Assembly: GCA_027186245.1 (NCBI GenBank)
Contig: CP114482.1
Span: forward strand, 22,277,209 to 22,341,208
DNA: 64,000 nucleotides
From: Coriaria nepalensis
Lineage: Eukaryota > Streptophyta > Magnoliopsida > Cucurbitales > Coriariaceae
Reading direction: 5' to 3'
Part shown: piece by piece, positions 53,379 to 64,000 of the stretch
Position numbering within the stretch: the first letter of the stretch is position 1
Layout: every line of letters starts with the position of its first letter
Notes under the pieces: model-generated
What the model saw: the letters and a program-made list of their open reading frames with translations, nothing else
What the model was told of the DNA's origin: nothing
Database searches by the model: none
Program-made: the position numbers and the translations under genes

Positions 53379-53664
53379 GCATTCTTGTCTGCAATAGATT
53401 AATTGCAAGTTATATAAGAAAATCATGTTTGAAGGGCGAAACTAGAATTCGTTTCAATTTATTTTGATGGATTTAATCACTACAGGAGACTCAATGACAT
53501 GATTTTAAGGCTAAAAAAATGCATAGTTGCCTTCAATAGATCATTTGCAAGTTATGAACGAAAGTCGTGTTTTAAATGCAAAAATAGAATTGGTTCGACG
53601 TGCTTCCAAATAATTTAATGATATGAAAAGGCTAAATGATATGCTTTTTCAGGCTAAAATAATG
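53379..53664 (+). repeat. Missing C monomer: B joined to A at 53,510/53,511
   Basis: The B landmark is at 53,379 and the next A landmark at 53,521, with no C monomer between. Flanking variants, including AAACTAGAATTCG upstream and TTATGAACGAAAGTCG downstream, match the junction 3,096 bp to the left. This junction is thus a copy of the one at 50,414/50,415. Confidence 0.9.
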
Positions 53665-54600
53665 CATCGTTGTCTACAATAGATTAATTGCAAGTTATGT
53701 AAGAAAATCATGTCTGAAGGGCAAAAATCGAATTTGTTCGAATTAATTTAGAATGATTTAATCAGTACAAGAGACTCAATGACATGATTTTAAGGCTAAA
53801 CAAATGCATTGTTGCCTACAATAGATCAAGTGCAAGTTATGCACGAAATTCATGTTTAAAATGTGAAGTTCGTTCGAAGTGACTTAGAATGATTTAATGA
53901 CTTAAAGAGACGCAATTATACGACTTTAAGGCTAAAAAACTGCATGGTTGCCTTCAACTGATCCTTTGCAAGTTATGCACGAAAGTCGTGTTTTAAATGC
54001 AAAAATAGAATTGGTTCGACGTGCTTTCAACTAATTTAATGATATGAAAAGACTGAATGATATGCTTTTTTAGGCCAAAATAACGCATTGTTGTCTGCAA
54101 TAGATTAATTGCAAGGTATATAAGAAAATCATGTTTGAAGGGCGAAAGTAGAATTCGTTCCAATTTATTTTGAAGGATTGAATCACTACAGGAGACTTAA
54201 TGACATGATTTTAAGGCTAAACAATTGTATTGTTGCCTTCAATAGATCAACTGCAAGTTATGCATGGAAGTCATGTTTAAAGTGTGAAGTACGTTCGAAG
54301 TGATTTAGAATTATTTAATGACTGGAAGAGACGCAATTATACGAATTTAAGTCTAAAAAAATACATAGTTGCCTTCAATAGATCATTTGCAAGTTATGCA
54401 TGAAAGTCGAGTTTTGAATGCGAAAATAGAATTGGTTCGACGTGCTTTCAAATAATTTAATGATATGAAAAGAGTGAATGATATGCTTTTTTTGGCCAAA
54501 ATAATGCATTCTTGTCTGCAATAGATTAATTGCAAGTTATATAAGAAAATCATCTTTGAAGGGCGAAAGTAGAATTCGTTCCAATTTATTTTAACGGATT

Positions 54601-56811
54601 TAATCACTACACGAGACTCAATGACATGATTTTAAGGCTAAACAATTGCGTTTTTGCCTTCAATAGATCAAGTGCAAGTTATGCATGGAAGTCATGTTTA
54701 AAGTGTGAAGTTCATTCGAAGTGATTTAGAATGATTTAATGACTGAAAGAGACGCAATTATACGACTTTAAGGCTAAAAAAATGCATAGTTGCCTTCAAT
54801 AGATCATTTGCAAGTTATGCACGAAAGTCGTGTTTTAAATGCAAAAATAAAATTGGTTCGACGTGTTTTCAAATAATTTAATGATATGAAAAGACTAAAT
54901 GATATGCTTTTTCAGGCTAAAATAATGCATCGTTGTCTGCAATAGATTAATTGCAAGTTATGTGAGAAAATCATGTTTGAAGGGCGAAAATCGAATTCGT
55001 TCGAATTAATTTAGAATGATTTAATCAGTACAAGAGACTCAATGACATGATTTTAAGGCTAAACAAATGCATTGTTGCCTACAATAGATCAAGTGCAAGT
55101 TCTGCACGAAATTCATGTTTAAAATGCGAATTTCGTTCGAAGTGATTTAGAATGATTTAATGACTGAAAGGGACGCAATTATACGACTTTAAGTCTAAAA
55201 AAATTCATAGTTGCCTTCAATAGATCATTTGCAAGTTATGCATGAAAGTCGTGTTTTAAATGCAAAAATAGAATTGGTTCGACATGCTTTCAAATAATTT
55301 AATGATATGAAAAGGCTGAATGATATGCTTTTTCAGGCTAAAATAATGCATCGTTGTCTACAATAGATTAATTGTAAGTTATGTAAGAAAATCATGTTTG
55401 AAGGGCAAAAATAGAATTCGTTCCAATTTATTTTGAAGGATTTAATCACTACAGGAGACTCAATGACATGATTTTAAGGCTAAACAATTGCATTGTTGCC
55501 TTCAATAGATCAAGTGCAAGTTATGCATGGAAGTCATGTTTAAAGTGCGAAGTTCGTTCGAAGTGATTTAGAATGATTTAATGACTGAAAGAGATGCAAT
55601 TATACGACTTTAAGTGTAAAAAAGTTCATAGTTGCCTTCAATAGATCATTTGCAAGTTATGCACGAAAGTCTTGTTTTAAATGCAAAAATAGAATTGGTT
55701 CGACATGCTTTCAAATAATTTAATGATATGGAAAGACTAAATGATATGCTTTTTCAGGCTAAAATAATGCATCGTTGTCTGCAAAAGATTATTTGCAATT
55801 TATGTAAGAAAATCATGTTTGAAGGGCGAAAATAGAATTCGTTCGAATTTATTTAGAATGACTTAATCACTACAAGACACTCAATGACATGATTTTAAGG
55901 CTAAACAAATGCATTGTTGCCTACAATAGATCAAGTGCAAGTTGTGCACGAAATTCATGTTTAAAATGCGAATTTGGTTCGAAGTGATTTAGAATGATTT
56001 AATGACAGAAAGAGACGCAATCATACGACTTTAAGTCTAAAAAAATTCAGAGGTGCCTTCAATAGATCATTTACAAGATAATTTAATGGAAGTCGTGTTT
56101 TAAATGGAAAAATAGAATTGGTTCGACGTGCTTTCAAATAATTTAATGATATGAAAAGACTGAATGATATGCTTTTTTTGGCCAAAATAATGCATTCTTG
56201 TCTGCAATCGATTAATTGCAAGTTATATAAGAAAATCATGTTTGAAGGGTGAAAAAAGAATTCGTTCCAATTTATTTTAAAGGATTTAATCACTATAGGA
56301 GACTCAACGACATGATTTTAAGGCTAAACAATTGCATTGTTGCCTTCAATATATCAACTGCAAGTTATGCATGGAAGTCATGTTTAAAGTGTGAAGTTTG
56401 TTCGAAGTGATTCAGAATGATTTAATGACTGAAAGAGACGCAATTATACGACTTTAAGTCTAAAAAAATGCATAGTTGCCTTCAATAGATCATTTGCAAG
56501 TTATGCATGAAAGTCGTGTTTTCAATGCAAAAATAGAATGGTTCGATGTGCTTTCAAATAATTTAAGGATATGAAAAGACTAAATGATATGCTTTTTCAG
56601 GATAAAATAATGCATCGTTGTCTGTAATAGATTAATTGCAAGTTATGTAAGAAAATCATGATTGAAGAGCGGAAATCGAATTCGTTCGAATTTATCTAGA
56701 ATGACTTAATCACCATAAGAGATTCAATGACATGATTTTAAGCCTAGACAAATGCATTGTTGCCTACAATAGATCAAGTGCAAGTTCTGCACGAAATTGA
56801 TGTTTAAAATG
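54601..56811 (+). repeat. Mixed trimers, including a locally rearranged A monomer
   Basis: About five trimers in normal A-B-C order. In the A monomer at about 56,037-56,180, the usual TTTACAAGTTATGCATGAAAG is replaced by TTTACAAGATAATTTAATGG followed by AAGTCG (56,071-56,096). This is a small local rearrangement. A 1 bp loss that gives AGAATGGTTCG at 56,534 is also seen at 61,590 (offset 5,056). Confidence 0.8.
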
Positions 56812-59800
56812 CGAATTTCGTTCGAAGTGATTTAGAATGATTTAATGACTGAAAGAGACGCAATTATACGACTTTAAGTCTAAAAAAATTCATAGTTGCC
56901 TTCAATAGATCATTTACAAGTTATGCATGAAAGTCGTGTTTCAAATGGAAAAATAGAATTGGTTCGACGTGCTTTCAAATAATTTAATGATATGAAAAGA
57001 CTGAATGATATGCTTTTTTAGGCAAAAATAATGCATTGTTGTCTGCAATAGATAAATTGCAAGTCATATAAGAAAATCATGTTTGAAGGGCGAAAGTAGA
57101 ATTCGTTCCAATTTATTTTGAAGGATTTAATCACTACAAGAGACTCAATGACATAATTTTAAGGCTAAACAATTGCATTGTTGCCTTTAATAGATTAACT
57201 GCAAGTTATGCATGGAAGTAATGTTTAAAGTGTGAAGTTCGTTCAGAGCGAATTAGAATGATTTAATGACTGAAAGAGACGCAATTATACGACTTTAAGT
57301 CTAAAATAATGCATAGTTGCCTTCAATAGATCATTGGCAAGTTATGCACGAAAGTCATGTTTTAAATGCAAAAATAGAATTGGTTCGACGTGCTTTCAAA
57401 TAATTTAATGATAAGGAAAGACTAAATGATATGCTTTTTCAGGCTAAAATAATGCATCGTTGTCTGCAAAAGATTATTTGCAATTTATGTCAGAAAATCA
57501 TGTTTGAAGGGCGAAAATAGAATTCGTTCGAATTTATTTAGAATGACTTAATCACTACAAGAGACTCAATGACATGATTTTAAGGCTAAACAAATGCATT
57601 GTTGCGTACAATAGATCAAGTGCAAATTATGCAAGAAATTCATGTTTAAAATGCGAATTTCGTTCGAAGTGATTTAGAATGATTTAATGACAGAAAGAGA
57701 CGCAATTATACGACTTTAAGTCTAAAAAAATTCATAGTTGCCTTCAATAGATCATTTGCGAGTTATGCATGAAACTCGTGTTTTGAATACAAAAATAGAA
57801 TTGGTTCGACGTGCTTTTAAATAATTTAATGATATGAAAAGACTGAATGATATGCTTTTTTTGGCCAAAATAATGCATTCTTGTCTGCAATAGATTAATT
57901 GCAAGTTATATAAGAAAATCATGTTTCATGGGTGAAAAAAGAATTCGTTCCAATTTATTTTAAAGGATTTAATGACTATAGGAGACTCAATGACATGATT
58001 GTAAGGCTAAACGATTGCACTGTTGCCTTCAATAGATCAAGTGCAAGTTATGCATGGAAGTCATGTTTAAAGTGCGACGTTCGTTCGAAGTGATTTAGAA
58101 TGATTTAATGATTGAAAGAGATGCAATTATCCGACGTTAAGTGTAAAAAAGTTCATAGTTGCCTTCAATAGATCATTTGCAAGTTATGCACGAAAGTCGT
58201 GTCTTAAAAGCAAAAATAGAATTGGTTCGACGTGCTTTCAAATAATTTAATGATATGAAAAGACTGAATGATATGCTTTTTTAGGCAAAAATAATGTATT
58301 GTTGTCTGCAATAGATAAATTGCAAGTCATATAAGAAAATCATGTTTGAAGGGCGAAAGTAGAATTCGTTCCCATTTATTTTGAAGGATTTAATCACTAC
58401 AAGAGACTCAATGACATATTTTTAAGGCTAAACAATTGCATTGTTGCCTTTAATAGATTAACTGCAAGTTATGAATGAAAGTAATGTTTAAAGTGTGAAG
58501 TTCGTTCGAAGAGATTTAGAATGATTTAATGATTGAAAGAGATGCAAGTATACGACTTTAAGGCTAAAAAAATGCATAGTTGCCTTCAAAAGATCATTTG
58601 CAAGTTATGCACGAAAGTCGTGTTTTAAATGCAAAAATAGAATTGGTTCGACATGCTTTCAAATAATTTAATGATATGGAAAGACTAAATGATATGCTTT
58701 TTCAGGCTAAAATAATGCATCATTGTCTGCAAAAGATTGTTTGCAATTTATGTAAGAAAATCATGTCTGAAAGGCAAAAATCGAATTCGTTCGAATTAAT
58801 TTAGAATGATTTAATCAGTAAAAGAGACTCAATGACATGATTTTAAGGCTAAACAAATGCATGCATTGTTGCCTACAATAGATCAAGTGCAAGTTATGCA
58901 CGAAATTCATGTTTAAAATGTGAAGTTCGTTCAAAGTGACTTAGAATGATTTAATGACTGAATGAGATGCAATTATACGACTTTAAGGCTAAAAAACTGC
59001 ATGGTTGCCTTCAATTGATCATTTGCAAGTTATGCACGAAAGTCGTGTTTTAAATGCAAAAATAGAATTGGTTCGACGTGCTTTCAAATAATTTAATGAT
59101 ATGAAAAGACTGAATGATATGCTTTTTTAGGCCAAAATAACGCATTGTTGTCTGCAATAGATTAATTGCAAGGTATATAAGAAAATCATGTTTGAAGGGC
59201 GAAAGTAGAATTCGTTACAATTTATTTTGAAGGATTTAATCACTACAGGAGACTTAATGACATGATTTTAAGGTTGAACAATTGTATTGTTGCCTTCAAT
59301 AGATCAACTGCAAGTTATGCATGGAAGTCATGTTTATAGTGTGAAGTACGTTCGAAGTGATTTAGAATTATTTAATGACTGGAAGAGACGCAATTATACG
59401 AATTTAAGTCTAAAAAAATACATAGTTGCCTTCAATAGATCATTTGCAAGTTATGCATGAAAGTCGAGTTTTAAATGCAAAAATAGAATTGGTTCGACGT
59501 GCTTTCAAATAATTTAGTGATATGAAAAGAGTGAATGATATGCTTTTTTTGGCCAAAATAATGCATTCTTGTCTGCAATAGATTAATTGCAAGTTATATA
59601 AGAAAATCATCTTTGAAGGGCGAAAGTAGAATTCGTTCCAATTTATTTTAACAGATTTAATCACTACAGGAGACTCAATGACATGATTTTAAGGCTAAAC
59701 AATTGCATTTTTGCCTTCAATAGATCAAGTGCAAGTTATGCATGGAAGTCATGTTTAAAGTGTGAAGTTCATTCGAAGTGATTTAGAATGAGTTAATGAC

Positions 59801-61384
59801 TGAAAGAGACGCAATTATACGACTTTAAGGCTAAAAAAATGCACAGTTGCCTTCAATAGATCATTTGCAAGTTATGCACGAAAGTCGTGTTTTAAATGCA
59901 AAAAGAAAATTGGTTCGACGTATTTTCAAATAATTTAATGATATGAAAAGACGAAATGATATGCTTTTTCAGGCTAAAATAATGCATCGTTGTCTGCAAT
60001 AGATTAATTGCAGGTTATGTAAGAAAATCATGTTTGAAGGGCGAAAATCGAATTCGTTCGAATTAATTTAGAATGATTTAATCAGTACAAGAGACTCGAT
60101 GACATGATTTTAAGGCTAAACAAATGCATTGTTGCCTACAATAGATCAAGTGCAAGTTCTGCACCAAATTCATGTTTAAAATGCGAATTTCGTTCGAAGT
60201 GATTTAGAATGATTTAATGACTGAAAGAGACGCAATTATACGACTTTAAGTCTAAAAAAATTCATAGTTGCCTTCAATAGATCATTTACAAGTTATGCAT
60301 GAAAGTCGTGTTTCAAATGGAAAAATAGAATTGGTTCGATGTGCTTTCAAATAATTTAATGATATGAAAAGACTGAATGATATGCTTTTTTTGGCAAAAA
60401 TAATGCATTGTTGTCTGCAATAGATAAATTGCAAGTCATATAAGAAAATCATGTTTGAAGGGCGAAAGTAGAATTCGTTCCAATTTATTTTGAAGGATTT
60501 AATCACTACAAGAGACTCAATGACATAATTTTAAGGCTAAACAATTGCATTGTTGCCTTTAATAGATTAACTGCAAGTTATGCATGGAAGTAATGTTTAA
60601 AGTGTGAAGTTCGTTCAAAGCGAATTAGAATGATTTAATGACTGAAAGAGACGCAATTATACGACTTTAAGTCTAAAATAATGCATAGTTGCCTTCAATA
60701 GATCATTGGCAAGTTATGCACGAAAGTCATGTTTTAAATGCAAAAATAGAATTGGTTCGACGTGCTTTCAAATAATTTAATGATAAGGAAAGACTAAATG
60801 ATATGCTTTTTCAGGCTAAAATAATGCATCGTTGTCTGCAAAAGATTATTTGCAATTTATGTCAGAAAATCATGTTTGAAGGGCGAAAATAGAATTCGTT
60901 CGAATTTATTTAGAATGACTTAATCACTACAAGAGACTCAATGACATGATTTTAAGGCTAAACAAATGCATTGTTGCGTACAATAGATCAAGTGCAAATT
61001 ATGCAAGAAATTCATGTTTAAAATGCGAATTTCGTTCGAAGTGATTTAGAATGATTTAATGACAGAAAGAGACGCAATTATACGACTTTAAGTCTAAAAA
61101 AATTCATAGTTGCCTTCAATAGATCATTTGCGAGTTATGCATGAAACTCGTGTTTTGAATACAAAAATAGAATTGGTTCGACGTGCTTTTAAATAATTTA
61201 ATGATATGAAAAGACTGAATGATATGCTTTTTTTGGCCAAAATAATGCATTCTTGTCTGCAATAGATTAATTGCAAGTTATATAAGAAAATCATGTTTCA
61301 AGGGTGAAAAAAGAATTCGTTCCAATTTATTTTAAAGGATTTAATGACTATAGGAGACTCAATGACATGATTGTAAGGCTAAAC
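56812..61384 (+). repeat. 3,372 bp-offset segmental copy
   Basis: Segment about 56,812-58,012 recurs at 60,184-61,384 with an offset of 3,372 bp (8 trimers). Shared private variants are GTGTTTCAAATGG (starting near 56,937 and 60,309), GATTGGCAAGTTATG-like units with TCATTGGCAAG, AATGATAAGGAAAG, TTGCGTACAATAG, GTGCAAATTATGCAAG and TGACAGAAAGAG. The match ends where ACGATTGCACTG (58,011) is replaced by ACAATTGCATTG (61,383). Confidence 0.85.
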
Positions 61385-64000
61385 AATTGCATTGTTGCCT
61401 TCAATATATCAACTACAAGTTATGCATGGAAGTCACGTTTAAAGTGTGATGTTTGTTCGAAGTGATTTAGAATGATTTAATGACTGAAAGAGACGCAATT
61501 ATACGACTTTAAGTCTAAAAAAATGCATAGTTGCCTTCAATAGATCATTTCCAAGTTATGCATGAAAGTCGTGTTTTAAATGCAAAAATAGAATGGTTCG
61601 ATGTGCTTTCAAATAATTTAATGATATGAAAAGACTAAATGATATGCTTTTTCAGGCTAAAATAGTGCATCGTTGTCTGCAATAGATTAATTGCAAGTTA
61701 TGTAAGAAAATCATGTTTGAAGGGCGAAAATCGAATTCGTCCGAATTAATTTAGAATGATTTAATTAGTACAAGAGACTCAATTACATGATTTTAAGGCT
61801 AAACAAATGCATTGTTTCCTACAATAGATCAAGTGCAAGTTATGCATGAAATTCATGTTTAAAATGCGAATTTCGTTCGAAGTGATTTAGAATGATTTAA
61901 TGACTGAAAGAGACGCAATTATATGACTTTAAGTCTAACAAAATTCATAGTTGCCTTCAATAGATCATTTGCAAGTTATGCATGAAAGTCGTGTTTTAAA
62001 TACAAAAATAGAATTGGTTCGACGTGCTTTCAAATAATTTAATGATATGAAAACACTGAATGATATGCTTTTTTTGGCCAAAATAATGCATTCTTGTCTG
62101 CAATAGAATAATTGCAAGTTATATAAGAAAATCATGTTTGAAGGGCAAAAGTAGAATTCGTTCCAATTTGTTTTGACGGATTTAATCACTACAGGAGACT
62201 CAATGACATGATTTTAAGGCTAAACAATTGCATTTTTGCCTTCAATAGATCAACTGCAAGTTATGCATGGAAGTCATGTTTAAAGTGTGAAGTACGTTCG
62301 AAGTGATTTAGAATTATTTAATGACTGGAAGAGACGCGATTATACGAATTTAAGTCTAAAAAAATACATAGTTGCCTTCAATAGATCATTTGCGAGTTAT
62401 GCATGAAACTCGTGTTTTGAATACAAAAATAGAATTGGTTCGACGTGCTTTTAAATAATTTAATGATATGAAAAGACTGAATGATATGCTTTTTTTGGCC
62501 AAAATAATGCATTCTTGTCTGCAATAGATTAATTGCAAGTTATATAAGAAAATCATGTTTCATGGGTGAAAAAAGAATTCGTTCCAATTTATTTTAAAGG
62601 ATTTAATGACTATAGGAGACTCAATGACATGATTGTAAGGCTAAACAATTGCACTGTTGCCTTCAATAGATCAAGTGCAAGTTATGCATGGAAGTCATGT
62701 TTAAAGTGCGACGTTCGTTCGAAGTGATTTAGAATGATTTAATGATTGAAAGAGATGCAATTATCCGACGTTAAGTGTAAAAAAGTTCATAGTTGCCTTC
62801 AATAGATCATTTGCAAGTTATGCACGAAAGTCGTGTCTTAAAAGCAAAAATAGAATTGGTTCGACGTGCTTTCAAATAATTTAATGATATGAAAAGACTG
62901 AATGATATGCTTTTTTAGGCAAAAATAATGTATTGTTGTCTGCAATAGATAAATTGCAAGTCATATAAGAAAATCATGTTTGAAGGGCGAAAGTAGAATT
63001 CGTTCCCATTTATTTTGAAGGATTTAATCACTACAAGAGACTCAATGACATATTTTTAAGGCTAAACAATTGCATTGTTGCCTTTAATAGATTAACTGCA
63101 AGTTATGAATGAAAGTAATGTTTAAAGTGTGAAGTTCGTTCGAAGAGATTTAGAATGATTTAATGATTGAAAGAGATGCAAGTATACGACTTTAAGGCTA
63201 AAAAAATGCATAGTTGCCTTCAAAAGATCATTTGCAAGTTATGCACGAAAGTCGTGTTTTAAATGCAAAAATAGAATTGGTTCGACATGCTTTCAAATAA
63301 TTTAATGATATGGAAAGACTAAATGATATGCTTTTTCAGGCTAAAATAATGCATCATTGTCTGCAAAAGATTGTTTGCAATTTATGTAAGAAAATCATGT
63401 CTGAAAGGCAAAAATCGAATTCGTTCGAATTAATTTAGAATGATTTAATCAGTAAAAGAGACTCAATGACATGATTTTAAGGCTAAACAAATGCATGCAT
63501 TGTTGCCTACAATAGATCAAGTGCAAGTTATGCACGAAATTCATGTTTAAAATGTGAAGTTCGTTCAAAGTGACTTAGAATGATTTAATGACTGAATGAG
63601 ATGCAATTATACGACTTTAAGGCTAAAAAACTGCATGGTTGCCTTCAATTGATCATTTGCAAGTTATGCACGAAAGTCGTGTTTTAAATGCAAAAATAGA
63701 ATTGGTTCGACGTGCTTTCAAATAATTTAATGATATGAAAAGACTGAATGATATGCTTTTTTAGGCCAAAATAACGCATTGTTGTCTGCAATAGATTAAT
63801 TGCAAGGTATATAAGAAAATCATGTTTGAAGGGCGAAAGTAGAATTCGTTACAATTTATTTTGAAGGATTTAATCACTACAGGAGACTTAATGACATGAT
63901 TTTAAGGTTGAACAATTGTATTGTTGCCTTCAATAGATCAACTGCAAGTTATGCATGGAAGTCATGTTTATAGTGTGAAGTACGTTCGAAGTGATTTAGA
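57740..64000 (+). repeat. 4,634 bp-offset segmental copy reaching the window end
   Basis: Segment about 57,740-59,366 recurs at 62,374-64,000 with a constant offset of 4,634 bp (11 trimers) and no difference that I noticed. Markers are GCGAGTTATGCATGAAACTC at 57,758 and 62,392, ATGCATGCATTG at 58,857 and 63,491, and AGGTTGAACAATTG at 59,271 and 63,905. The match is still running when the window stops, so the copied segment is longer than 1.6 kb. Confidence 0.9.
58857..58866. repeat. 4 bp microduplication ATGCATGCAT
   Basis: Monomer C reads AAATGCATGCATTGTTGCC, a 4 bp tandem gain that makes a 10 bp palindrome. The identical gain at 63,491-63,500 is part of the 4,634 bp-offset copy. Confidence 0.87.

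Larger units (their letters stand above)
50246..54600 (+). repeat. 3,096 bp duplication containing dimeric (A-B only) units
   Basis: Segment about 50,246-51,500 recurs at 53,342-54,596 with an offset of 3,096 bp, which equals 22 monomers and not a whole number of trimers. Shared variants include GGGCGAAACTAGAATTCG, TTATGAACGAAAGTCG, ATCATGTCTGAAGGGC and CTGCATGGTTGCC. Both copies contain a place where a B monomer is followed directly by A with no C. One more such junction lies between them. Monomer C has therefore been deleted and the deletion copied. Confidence 0.84.
1..64000 (+). repeat. Satellite DNA array, 421 bp trimeric higher-order repeat
   Basis: The entire window is tandem satellite. 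Landmark motifs such as ATGCAT followed by AGTTGCCTTC recur about every 421 bp from position 61 to the right end. Each 421 bp unit contains three related but distinct monomers (A about 143, B about 142, C about 136 bp), all in one orientation. No stretch longer than a few tens of bases falls outside the pattern. Base composition is clearly AT-rich. Arrays of this kind belong to eukaryotic heterochromatin and often to centromeres. The centromere assignment here is inference, because the family is not one I recognise. The array is cut by both window ends, so its full length is unknown. Confidence 0.98.

Noticed and set aside
2607..62189. Minus-strand ORFs of 74 codons (and one of 90) as genes.
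   Set aside because: They start at GTG, recur at multiples of the satellite period, span two monomers, have no recognisable domain, and differ only by the satellite's own variants. They are by-products of the repeat.
1..64000. CRISPR array.
   Set aside because: The spacing is regular, but there are no short identical repeats separated by unique spacers. Every base belongs to 136-143 bp monomers that resemble each other throughout.
1..64000. Transposable element or retrotransposon inserted in the array.
   Set aside because: I looked for breaks in the 421 bp rhythm, long terminal repeats, target-site duplications and unrelated coding sequence. The only breaks are the small indels, a chimeric monomer and missing C monomers described above.
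1..64000. Inversion of orientation within the array.
   Set aside because: The same-strand landmarks (GCAAGTTATG and AGTTGCCTTC) run in one direction from end to end, and I saw no block of reverse-complemented monomers.
1..64000. Assignment to a named species or satellite family.
   Set aside because: Monomer length and HOR style suggest a eukaryotic nuclear satellite, but I do not recognise the sequence. Naming a species would be a guess.

Overview
The whole 64 kb window is one uninterrupted, AT-rich, head-to-tail satellite DNA array. I found no protein-coding gene, RNA gene, transposable element, CRISPR array or unique sequence on either strand. The array runs off both ends of the window, so neither boundary is visible. 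Megabase-type satellite with nested higher-order repeats (HORs) is typical of eukaryotic centromeric, pericentromeric or subtelomeric heterochromatin. A plant or animal nuclear genome assembled with long reads fits best. I do not recognise the satellite family and cannot name the organism or prove that the array is a centromere.

The basic unit is a diverged monomer of about 140 bp in three types that alternate in fixed order: A (about 143 bp), B (about 142 bp) and C (about 136 bp). Together they make a 421 bp trimer, and roughly 150 trimers fill the window. All are in the same orientation. The monomers share a core (CAATAGAT, then GCAAGTTATG, then a TTCG-containing motif). They differ in diagnostic segments: A has GAATTGGTTCGA, B has GAATTCGTTCGAATT, and C has the GACTGAAAGAGACGCAATTA segment.

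Trimers fall into discrete, linked haplotypes recognised at the A/B junction. P has a T-run followed by CAGGC, Q has GCATTTTAATTC, R has TTTTTTTGGCC, and S has TTTTTTAGGCC with AACGCATTG. Strings of these haplotypes form second-level HORs. Layout: 1-1,735 is relatively diverged trimers with a chimeric monomer. 1,736-19,069 is mixed trimers with local 842, 2,105 and 1,260 bp duplications. 19,070-29,553 is a near-identical 2,523 bp HOR (six trimers; the first copy has seven). 29,554-39,100 is mixed trimers carrying R-type and palindrome-bearing units. 39,100-42,100 is a 1,264 bp HOR (S-Q-P). 42,330-45,700 is an 843 bp HOR (Q-Q, four copies). 45,700-49,400 contains a 1,263 bp duplication. 49,400-56,000 has three places where monomer C is missing, inside a 3,096 bp duplication. 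56,000-64,000 is a mosaic of long segmental copies with offsets of 3,372, 4,634 and 5,057 bp.

The only open reading frames of note are minus-strand frames of about 74 codons that recur at satellite periods. They begin at GTG, span B and A monomers, and are best read as by-products of repeat homogenisation. The interest of the window lies in its record of satellite evolution: nested HORs, recent local amplification, chimeric and lost monomers, linked haplotypes and recurrent dyad symmetries. It does not hold a gene system that I can see.
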